This document shows positions 17,916 to 25,769 of a DNA stretch of 64,000 nucleotides, one piece after another. The DNA is from an uncultured Vicinamibacterales bacterium (GTDB taxonomy: Bacteria; Acidobacteriota; Vicinamibacteria; Vicinamibacterales; UBA8438): the NCBI GenBank assembly GCA_958295905.1, contig OY282382.1, forward strand, positions 1,326,001-1,390,000, written 5' to 3'. The first letter of the stretch is position 1. The number at the start of each line of letters is the position of its first letter. Under the pieces are notes generated by a model, which had not been told where the DNA came from, did not search any database, and saw only the letters and a list, made by a program, of their open reading frames with translations. Both the position numbers and the translations under genes were made by a program.

Positions 17916-19112
17916 TCACCCCTTGACGCACACGACCTGCTTCAGGGTGTGGACGACGTCCACGAGGTCGGACGAGTTGGCGATGACGGTGTCGATGTCC
18001 TTGTAGGCGCCGGGTATCTCGTCGATGACCCCGGCGTCCTTCCGGCACTCGACGCCGGCCGTCTGGCGCTCGAGGTCGGCCAGGGTGTACGCGCTCTTCG
18101 CCTGCGACCGGCTCATCCGCCGGCCCGCGCCGTGCGCGCACGAGTCCAGCGCATCCCGCGACCCGCGCCCCCGCACGATGTACGAGCGCGCCCCCATGCT
18201 GCCGGGGATGATGCCCAGGTCGCCGCGCCCCGCCCGGATCGCGCCCTTGCGGGTCACGTAGACCGCCTCGCCGAAGTGCTCCTCCTCCGCCACGTAGTTG
18301 TGGTGGCACTCGACTGCGGCGCCGTCCACCCGGAAGGGCGGCAGGCGGGTCGCGAGGGCGGCGAGGATGCGCGCCATCATCAGGCGCCGGTTCTCCAGCG
18401 CGTAGCGTTGCGCCCAGGTCACCGCGTCCGCGTAGTCGGCGAAGTGGGCCGACCCCTCTTCGAGGTAGGCGAGGTCCTTCGCGGGCAGGCGGGCGAGGTG
18501 CCGCTCCATGTCGCGCTTCGCGAGCTGGATGAAGTAGCGGCCCAGCGCGTTGCCCACGCCGCGGCTGCCCGAGTGCAGCATCACCCACACCCGGTCCGTC
18601 TCGTCCAGGCACATCTCGATGAAGTGGTTGCCGCCGCCGAGGGTCCCGAGCTGCCGCGGCCACTTCGCGCGCACGTCCCGGACCAACGAGCCGATCCGCG
18701 GGTGGCGCTCCACGATCCGGTCGAGGCCCGGGCGCAGCGCGTCCAGCGCGGCGCGGTCCGCGACCGGCTCGTCGTGGGCGGCGAAGCCGACCGGCACCGC
18801 GTCCTCGATCGCTTCGCGCACGCCGCGCAGCGAGTCGGGCAGCCGCGCCGCGTCGAGGGTCAGCCGGGCCGCGGCCATCCCGCAGCCGATGTCGACCCCC
18901 ACCGCGGCGGGAATCAGCGCGCGCCGGGTCGGGATGACCGACCCGATGGTGGCCCCGATGCCCAGGTGCACATCCGGCATCGCCGCCACATGCCCCACCA
19001 CGATGGGCAGCCGCGACACCGCCGCAAGCTGCTCGATCGACGGCTTGTCGACGTCGTCGGTGAAGATCCTGACCGGAACGCCGCCCCGGTCGATCACCTG
19101 CCGCACCGGCAT
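17916..19112 (-). CDS. rtcB: RtcB-type RNA ligase
   Basis: GTP- and manganese-dependent 3'-5' RNA ligase that joins 2',3'-cyclic phosphate or 3'-phosphate ends to 5'-OH ends in RNA repair. 398 residues, in the usual bacterial range. Metal and guanylylation motifs are clear: MPDVHLG, GVDIGCGM, LGGGNHFIE, SGSRGVGN, ECHHNY, IIPGSMG and CAHGAGRRMSR (the His accepting GMP). No archease or RtcA/RtcR neighbour is present, so it stands alone. Start chosen at MPVRQVIDRGG. Confidence 0.95.
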   Translation of the reverse strand: MPVRQVIDRGGVPVRIFTDDVDKPSIEQLAAVSRLPIVVGHVAAMPDVHLGIGATIGSVIPTRRALIPAAVGVDIGCGMAAARLTLDAARLPDSLRGVREAIEDAVPVGFAAHDEPVADRAALDALRPGLDRIVERHPRIGSLVRDVRAKWPRQLGTLGGGNHFIEMCLDETDRVWVMLHSGSRGVGNALGRYFIQLAKRDMERHLARLPAKDLAYLEEGSAHFADYADAVTWAQRYALENRRLMMARILAALATRLPPFRVDGAAVECHHNYVAEEEHFGEAVYVTRKGAIRAGRGDLGIIPGSMGARSYIVRGRGSRDALDSCAHGAGRRMSRSQAKSAYTLADLERQTAGVECRKDAGVIDEIPGAYKDIDTVIANSSDLVDVVHTLKQVVCVKG

Positions 19113-19516
19113 GTTCTGGCCGTCCTCCGTCGCGAAGGGAACTCCGAAGTCACCATGCCGTCATGGTTCGGACGGAGATCCGATTGATCAAAGCGCGGTC
19201 CGCGCCGCGCCGTCCCGCCGTGGATCGTCACCAGCTCGTCCGCCGCGCGCCGGCTCCGGCCGGCCGGTACCGATCCGGATGCCGCAATTCGGCCGAGGAC
19301 CACGACGAGCACCTCGACGGGGCCCTTTACCGGCTGCGTTCTCGCCGGCACGTCCGCCGGGCCGGGATGATCCACCGCACCGGACCGCCGCGTGCGCAAA
19401 CGACCAAGGGCCGGCCCCATGAACAGGGTAGCCCGTAAGACCACATGAAGACCACCGTGGACCTGCCGGACGCCGGCCGCTTCCGCATACGGCGCCGGCG
19501 GGCGCCGTTCCGCCCC
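19113..19516. other. Intergenic region, no supported gene
   Basis: About 400 bp between rtcB and the first TonB-dependent receptor. Short frames exist on both strands but none resembles a known family. A plus-strand ATG at 19445 opens MKTTVDLPD, the usual start of small ribbon-helix-helix antitoxins, but runs at once into antisense of the receptor gene. Confidence 0.4.
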
Positions 19517-22279
19517 TCACCCCCCCGACGACCAACCGTAGTTCAGGCGCAGGTAGTAGAACCCGCCGTTGCTGCCGAACGGGGTGTGCGCGCTGTAGCG
19601 GTTGCCCTTGGCGCGGGCGATGGGGTTCTCCTCGGGGTAGCGGTTGAACACGTTCCGGCCCCCGATGGTGAGGGTCGTCGAGCCGCCGACCGGATACGCG
19701 GCCTCGAGGTCGACGACCGCGTCGCCGCGGTACACGTAGAGGTCGCGCGCGTCGAACCACTCGTCGTACCAGCCCAGGCGGGCCAGCAGGCTCCAGCCCC
19801 CGAGGGCCTGCCGGACGGTGGCGTTCCACCGCGTGCCCGGAATCGCCTCCTGCAACTGGCGGATGCGCGTCTCGTCGAGCACCGAAGGGTCGAAGCGGAT
19901 GACCGCGGTGGCGGTGCGGTTGAAGAGCAGGCCGAAAGTGGTCCTCCCGCCGAGGCGCGGCGGCGCATAGGTGGCGACGAGGTCGAGGCCCTGCGTGACG
20001 GTCTCGAAGTGGTTGGTGAAGAACCGGAAGTTCTGCAGGTTGCCCGCGCTCGTCACCCCCTCCGCGAGCAGGCCGTCGACCTCGGCCCGGCTCAGCGCGA
20101 AGAGCTGGGTCAGGGCCAGCCGATCCGAGAGGCGGATGCGGAAGTAGTCGGCGGTCAGGCTGAACGGCCCGGTGTCGATGACCGCCCCGGCCGTGAAGTT
20201 GACCGAACGCTCGGGCTCGAGCGGCTCGCCGCCGCGCAGCCGGGCGACGCGCGAGGTCGACGGAATGGTGCCGTTGTTCACCAGGTCCATCAGCACGTGG
20301 TCGTACTGGGTGGTGACGTTGAACGCGTTCTGCTGGCCGGGGGTCGGCGCCCGGAACCCGGTGCTCGCGCTCGCCCGCACCGCGGCGGCGGGGGCCACCC
20401 GGAAGCGTCCCGACAGCTTGCCGTTGACGGCGGCGCCGAAGTCTTCGAAGCGCTCCAGCCGGAGGGCGCTCCCGAAGGTCCACGCGTCGTCCCCGCCCCG
20501 CACCTCCAGGTCTCCGTACACCGCGGTGTTGGCGCGGCTCCAGGTCCCCGCCGCGATCGGGCTGAACCCGGGAAACCCGTTCGACCCCGCGCTGAAGCCC
20601 TGCGCCGCGTACGGGCCGATCCGCCACGACGCCTCGTCGCCGAGGCCGATCTCGAACCGCTCGTTCCGCCACTCGGCCCCGCCCGCGAGGTTGACGCGGT
20701 CGTTGAAGGGATAGCTGAGGTCGACGTTCAGGCCGACGTCGTCCTGCCGGTAGGCGCCGGGGTCGAACGCGGTGGGGCTCTCCGGCCCCAGCGAGGCGTT
20801 GACGGTGTCGTAGATGGAGAAGTCGGCGGTGCTCGAGCCGACGTTGGCGCTCGCGTCCCAGAGCACCCCGCCCGCGAGTTGGCCGCGCGCGCCCGCGACG
20901 GCCGACGCGTCGAGGACGTCGCCCCCGAACCGGGGGGTGAAGCCGCCGGGAAAGCGTTCCTGGAACGAGAAGCAGTTCGGGTCGGCGAACACCCGGGCGA
21001 GGGCCGCGGGGTCGGGCCGGGCCGCCGTCACCGGCACCGCGGGGCAGCCGGCCGAGCCGTCGGCCGCCCCGTCGCCGGCGTCGAGCACGTCGCCGACGAG
21101 CAGGCTCCGCCCCCCGTCGGCGCTGAACACCGCCGACCGGGTGTTGGGGTTCCGGAAGAAGAAGCCGCTCTCCACCGTCCGGCGGGTGTAGTTGGCGTAG
21201 CCGTAGGCCTGCGCGCCGTTCGCGAACAGGTGGCCGAAGTTGCCCCACAGCTTGAGGTTGTCGTCGACGCTCGGCGACCCCCAGATCTGGGCGGGGTCGG
21301 CGACCGCGTCGTTGCCGGCCGCGATGAGGGCCGCGGCGTCGTCCCGCTGCACGCTGCGGTCGGTGGCGCCGCTGTTGCCGTACTCGAGGCTGAGGTTGGC
21401 GAAGCCGGTCCCGCCGAGGGGCAGTCCGGCGTTGCCGGCCACCGTCCACGTGCCGCCGTCCCCCGCCGCGTGGCCGCCGGTGCGCAGCTCGAGGCTGCCC
21501 CCCGACCGGTCGTCCTTCAGCAGGAAGTTCATCACCCCGGCGATCGCGTCCGAGCCGTACTGCGCCGCCGCGCCGTCCCGCAGCACCTCGACCTGCCGCA
21601 GCGCGATCGACGGAATGCTCGAGATGTCGGGGCCCTGCGCCCCGTCCGCGACGCCGTTGCCGATCCAGGTGATGACCGCGCCGCGGTGGCGGCGCTTCCC
21701 GTTCACCAGCACCAGCGTATGGTCGGGGGCGAGGCCGCGCAGGGTCGCGGGACGGATCAGCCGCGCCCCGTCGCCGACCGGCTGGGGGTTGACGTTGTAG
21801 GACGGCACCAAGTTCCGCAGTTGGTCGCCGACGTCGGTGTCGCCCTGGCCGGCGAAGTCCTCGTAGGGGATGGCGTCGATGGGCACCGCCGACGCGGTCA
21901 CCGACCGCGGCCGGGCGCGGCTGCCGATCACCACCACCCGGTCCTCGAGCTGCACCCGCATCTCGACCGCGAGCGCCGCGGCCCCGGCCGCCACCCCCGC
22001 GCGAACGACGGTGCGGAAGCCGGGCAGGCTGAACGTCAGGTCGTAGCGGCCCGGCGGCAGCCCGGGCATGGCGAACCGCCCGTCCGTCCCGGTGACCGCG
22101 GTCCGGACCCCGCCGCCCCCCGCCGGCCGCGTCTCCACCGCCACCCCGGGCAGCGCGAGCCCGGTGGCGTCGGTCACCGCGCCCTCGATGGCCGCGGTCT
22201 GGGCCCCCGCCGCGCCGAGGGCATGGGTCCACGCGGTGGCGAGAACGGCCGCCGCAATAAAGACGCGCGCACCCGTCAT
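19517..22279 (-). CDS. TonB-dependent outer-membrane receptor, paralog 1
   Basis: A 920-residue outer-membrane beta-barrel importer. In order: signal peptide (to about residue 27), a carboxypeptidase-regulatory-like domain (IEGAVTDATGLALPGVAVET), a TonB-box-like VVVIGSRARPRSV, a plug domain (LVLVNGKRRHRGAVI, RQVEVLRDGAAAQYGSDAIA), and a barrel ending LNYGWSSGG. The plug and barrel are very similar to the two receptors that follow on the plus strand. Such receptors bring in siderophores, cobalamin, sugars or peptides; the substrate is unknown. A TAACAT -10 box lies nine bases before the ATG, predicting an almost leaderless transcript. Confidence 0.93.
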   Translation of the reverse strand: MTGARVFIAAAVLATAWTHALGAAGAQTAAIEGAVTDATGLALPGVAVETRPAGGGGVRTAVTGTDGRFAMPGLPPGRYDLTFSLPGFRTVVRAGVAAGAAALAVEMRVQLEDRVVVIGSRARPRSVTASAVPIDAIPYEDFAGQGDTDVGDQLRNLVPSYNVNPQPVGDGARLIRPATLRGLAPDHTLVLVNGKRRHRGAVITWIGNGVADGAQGPDISSIPSIALRQVEVLRDGAAAQYGSDAIAGVMNFLLKDDRSGGSLELRTGGHAAGDGGTWTVAGNAGLPLGGTGFANLSLEYGNSGATDRSVQRDDAAALIAAGNDAVADPAQIWGSPSVDDNLKLWGNFGHLFANGAQAYGYANYTRRTVESGFFFRNPNTRSAVFSADGGRSLLVGDVLDAGDGAADGSAGCPAVPVTAARPDPAALARVFADPNCFSFQERFPGGFTPRFGGDVLDASAVAGARGQLAGGVLWDASANVGSSTADFSIYDTVNASLGPESPTAFDPGAYRQDDVGLNVDLSYPFNDRVNLAGGAEWRNERFEIGLGDEASWRIGPYAAQGFSAGSNGFPGFSPIAAGTWSRANTAVYGDLEVRGGDDAWTFGSALRLERFEDFGAAVNGKLSGRFRVAPAAAVRASASTGFRAPTPGQQNAFNVTTQYDHVLMDLVNNGTIPSTSRVARLRGGEPLEPERSVNFTAGAVIDTGPFSLTADYFRIRLSDRLALTQLFALSRAEVDGLLAEGVTSAGNLQNFRFFTNHFETVTQGLDLVATYAPPRLGGRTTFGLLFNRTATAVIRFDPSVLDETRIRQLQEAIPGTRWNATVRQALGGWSLLARLGWYDEWFDARDLYVYRGDAVVDLEAAYPVGGSTTLTIGGRNVFNRYPEENPIARAKGNRYSAHTPFGSNGGFYYLRLNYGWSSGG

Positions 22280-22288
22280 GATCGACGT

Positions 22289-22294
22289 ATGTTA
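22289..22294 (-). promoter_or_regulatory. -10 box TAACAT for TonB receptor 1
   Basis: TGCTAACAT (extended -10 form) on the minus strand ends nine bases before the ATG at 22279, giving a predicted leader of about 3 nt. Confidence 0.5.
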
Positions 22295-22537
22295 GCAGCC
22301 CGTGGGCCATACTCCCGCCATACTCCGCGGCGCGCCGGCACTGGCCGGCGGCAGCGGGGACTTTCGCTTATTTTCGCAACGGGTTGTTGATGGTGTGACA
22401 TACTTGATGGTTGGGCGGCACGGCGGCGAGTCGCCTTCGAACGTGGATCCCCGGGGGCGGTGGCGGCGTGCGCGGCAGGGGCGGGGCGCCGCAAACGGCG
22501 CCGGCGGGACGAGAGCGGCTAGAGACTGAACAGGCCC

Positions 22538-25231
22538 ATGAGAACGAACAGGCACGTGAAGACGATGACCGGAGGAAGCCGGGGTCCCGCGGCGCGCGCG
22601 GCCGCGCTGGTGGCGGTGCTCGCCCTGGTCTGGCTGCCCGTCGCGGCCGAGGCCGCCGGTGCCGGCCAGGACACCGACCGGCAGCAGGTCGACGAGCTCG
22701 CCCGGGTGCTCGGGATGACCACGGACGAGATCGAGGCGCTGGGCCTGTCGTCCGACGAGATGCAGGTCCTGCTGGAGGGCTACACCGAAGAGACGGTCGT
22801 CGTCGGCACCCGCGCCCGGCCGCGGACGGTCGCCGAGTCGCCGGTGCCCGTCGACGTCCTCTCCGCCTCGGACATCGTCAGCCAGGGCGCGGTCAACCTG
22901 CAGGACCAGCTTCGGACGATCGTCCCGTCGTTCAGCGTCAACACCCAGCCCATCAGCGACGCGTCGACGGTGGTCCGCCCCGCGATGCTGCGCAACCTCG
23001 CCCCCGACCACACCCTCGTCCTCGTCAACGGCAAGCGCCGCCACCGCTCGTCCATCATCGACTGGCACGGCGGCAACGGCGTCGCCTTCGGGTCGCAGGG
23101 TCCCGACATCTCGGCCATCCCCTCGATCGCGCTGCGCCAAGTCGAGGTGCTGCGCGACGGCGCGGCCGCGCAGTACGGGTCGGACGCCATCGCCGGCGTG
23201 ATGAACTTCCAGCTCAAGGACGCCCCCTCGGGCGGCGCCATCGAGCTGAACACGGGCACGTTCGGCGCCGGCGACGGTGAGGCCTACAACGTCGCCGCCA
23301 ACGCCGGGCTGCCCCTCGGGGCCACCGGCTTCGCCAACCTCAGCCTCGAGTACGGCGGCTCGAACCCGACCAACCGCAGCGCCCCCCGCAGCGACGCCAT
23401 CGCGCTGCTCGCGGCGGGCAACACCGACGTCGCCTCCGACACCCCCCAGGTGTGGGGCTCGCCGCGGGTCGACGACGACCTGAAGCTGTTCGGAAACTTC
23501 GGCTACACCGCCGCCAACGGCGTGCAGCTCTACGGCCACACGAACTACGCCAGCAAGACGGTGACCGGCGGCTTCTTCTTCCGCAATCCGAACACGCGGG
23601 GCGGCGTCTACAGCCTCGACGGCGGCGGCACGCTGCTCGTCGGCGACGCGCTCGCCGCCGCGGGCACGGGGTCGGCGGGTTGCCCCACGGTCGCCGTCAC
23701 CGGCAACGTCGCCGACCCCGCCGCCCTGCGGCAGGTGTTCGACGACCCGAACTGCTTCTCGTTCCGCGAACTGTTCCCGGGCGGCTTCACCCCCAACTTC
23801 GGCGGCGAGGCGCGCGACGTGTCGCTCGTCGGCGGCGTCCGCGGCCTCACCGGGGGCGGCCTCGCCTGGGACGCGAGCGGCACGATCGGGGCCCACGAGA
23901 CCGACCTGTTCATCACCGACACCGTCAACGCCTCGCTCGGCCCCGAGTCGCCGACCGCGTTCGACCTCGGCGGCAACCGGCAGCAGGAGGTCGGCGTCAA
24001 CTTCGACGTCTCCTACGCGGCCACCGAGATGGTCAACATCGCGGCCGGCGCCGAGTGGCGCGACGAGCAGTACCAGACCACCGAGGGGCACCCGACGTCG
24101 TGGACGGTCGGTCCCTACGGCCGCGGGCAGGGCTTCTCGGCCGGCTCGAACGGCTTCTTCGGCTACGGGCCCCTCGCCGCCGGCACCTGGAACCGCAGCA
24201 ACGTCGCCGTCTACGGCGATCTGGAGGTGAACGACCCCGACGGCGGGTGGACCGTCGGTTCCGCCGTCCGCATCGAGAACTTCGAGGACTTCGGCACGAC
24301 GACCAACGGGAAGGTCTCCGCCCGCGTCGGCTTCGTGCGGGCCGGCGTCAGCACCGGGTTCCGGGCCCCGACCCCTGGCCAGCAGAACGGGTTCAACATC
24401 TCCACCATCTTCGACCCCGCCCTCGGCGACCTCGTGAACAACGGCACCATCCCGTCGAACTCCCCGGTGGCGGCCCTGCGCGGCGGCGTGCCCCTCCGGC
24501 CGGAGACGTCGGTCAACTACACCGCCGGGGTCGTCTTCGACACCGGGCCCTTCAACTTCACCGCCGACTACTTCCGCATCGACGTCTCCGACCGCATCGG
24601 CATCACCAGCAACTTCACCCTTGATGACCCCGAGATTGACGCGCTGCTCGCGCAGGGGGTCGACGCCGCCCGCGACCTCAGGCGGTTCCGGTTCTTCACC
24701 AACGCGTTCGCGACCCGCTCGCAGGGCATCGACCTCGTGTCGACCTTCACGCCCATCGCTCTGCGCGGCAACACCGTCATCAGCGCCGTCTTCAACTACA
24801 CCGACACCGAGGTCACCGACAACGGCCGGGGGCTGCTGAACGACCGGCGGCTCGCCGAGTTCGCCTACGCGCTGCCGCGCACCCGCTGGAACGTCGCCCT
24901 CACCCAGCGCCTCGGGCGCGCGAGCCTCCTCGGCCGGGTCAACTACTTCGGCGGCTGGTACGACTACGACAGCGGGTTCGCGCGCATCTTCGACCCGACC
25001 GGGGGCATCGACAACGGCTTCTTCGCGGGCCGGCCCGTCGTCGACCTCGAGCTGACCGTCGACGCCGGCGGCGGCGCCACGGTCGCGGTCGGGGCCCAGA
25101 ACGCGTTCGACACCTATCCGGACGAAAGCGCGCGCGCGATGTCGGTCGGCGAGAAGTACAGCGAGTACACGCCGTGGGGCTTCAACGGCGCCTACTACTA
25201 CGTCCGCCTCGGCTACGGCTGGGGCGGCTAG
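22538..25231 (+). CDS. TonB-dependent outer-membrane receptor, paralog 2
   Basis: An 897-residue receptor divergent from paralog 1. After the signal peptide (ending near AAEAAGA) it lacks the carboxypeptidase-regulatory domain of the other two. In its place is a ~40-residue acidic helical stretch (RQQVDELARVLGMTTDEIEA) running to a TonB-box-like EETVVVGTRARPRTV. Plug (LVLVNGKRRHRSSII, RQVEVLRDGAAAQYGSDAIA) and barrel match the paralogs closely, ending RLGYGWGG. The altered N-terminus may change its TonB interaction or signalling, but not transport itself. An alternative start is the ATG at 22565. Confidence 0.92.
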   Translation: MRTNRHVKTMTGGSRGPAARAAALVAVLALVWLPVAAEAAGAGQDTDRQQVDELARVLGMTTDEIEALGLSSDEMQVLLEGYTEETVVVGTRARPRTVAESPVPVDVLSASDIVSQGAVNLQDQLRTIVPSFSVNTQPISDASTVVRPAMLRNLAPDHTLVLVNGKRRHRSSIIDWHGGNGVAFGSQGPDISAIPSIALRQVEVLRDGAAAQYGSDAIAGVMNFQLKDAPSGGAIELNTGTFGAGDGEAYNVAANAGLPLGATGFANLSLEYGGSNPTNRSAPRSDAIALLAAGNTDVASDTPQVWGSPRVDDDLKLFGNFGYTAANGVQLYGHTNYASKTVTGGFFFRNPNTRGGVYSLDGGGTLLVGDALAAAGTGSAGCPTVAVTGNVADPAALRQVFDDPNCFSFRELFPGGFTPNFGGEARDVSLVGGVRGLTGGGLAWDASGTIGAHETDLFITDTVNASLGPESPTAFDLGGNRQQEVGVNFDVSYAATEMVNIAAGAEWRDEQYQTTEGHPTSWTVGPYGRGQGFSAGSNGFFGYGPLAAGTWNRSNVAVYGDLEVNDPDGGWTVGSAVRIENFEDFGTTTNGKVSARVGFVRAGVSTGFRAPTPGQQNGFNISTIFDPALGDLVNNGTIPSNSPVAALRGGVPLRPETSVNYTAGVVFDTGPFNFTADYFRIDVSDRIGITSNFTLDDPEIDALLAQGVDAARDLRRFRFFTNAFATRSQGIDLVSTFTPIALRGNTVISAVFNYTDTEVTDNGRGLLNDRRLAEFAYALPRTRWNVALTQRLGRASLLGRVNYFGGWYDYDSGFARIFDPTGGIDNGFFAGRPVVDLELTVDAGGGATVAVGAQNAFDTYPDESARAMSVGEKYSEYTPWGFNGAYYYVRLGYGWGG

Positions 25232-25769
25232 CGGTCCGTCACGCCATAATATTTGGATAGACGGACTTGAGTCGATGACGTAATTCTCCTGCATGGGGAC
25301 TCTTCTTGGTTCAAGGTGAGTTCCCCCGATGATCCTAATGTTTAATCGTGTTGAGGCGCTGAAAGTCTGCCCGCGGAGCGATTTTGGGCACGATTAGACC
25401 TGTATGTCGAGCATATCGAGCGGCCGGGATCTTCACCGTGGAGTCAAGTTTGATCGTGTTGTGTTTGCCATGCTGAACGGATCACGGTGTCGGCGATTAC
25501 ACAGACCTGCCTGTCTCGTCGTCCGAGGCGGGCCTCGTTAGTTAAGTTAGTGCCTTGTCTTGAATAGACATTGGGCCTGCCGGGGAACTCACCGCCGACC
25601 GAGGAGCGTTCCCCCCAGGCGGAAGAAGCGCGGGCGCCGGGCCGCAGCGGTCGCGGTTCATCGGGGCCGGCGCGTGTTGTAGTATTGGAATGCAAGCAAT
25701 GCAAGCGACGAACGCTGGGATGGAAGGTTCACGCCGTCAGCGCTTCGAGAGTCCGGCGTGACCACCAGG
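25232..25769. other. AT-richer intergenic region upstream of TonB receptor 3
   Basis: About 530 bp with visibly lower GC than its surroundings and no supported gene. TAATCGTG at 25343-25350 and CACGATTA at 25389-25396 form an inverted pair, and TTTGATCGTGTTG recurs near 25448. These could be regulator sites for the downstream receptor, but nothing identifies the regulator. Confidence 0.4.

Noticed and set aside
19445-19480. MKTTVDLPD start, as in ribbon-helix-helix antitoxins
   Set aside because: Only nine residues match before the frame runs into antisense of the receptor gene, and no toxin gene is adjacent.
19445-22390. Long plus-strand frame opposite TonB receptor 1 (similar frames oppose receptors 2 and 3)
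   Set aside because: The opposite strand encodes a complete receptor with signal peptide, plug and barrel; the antisense translation is low-complexity.
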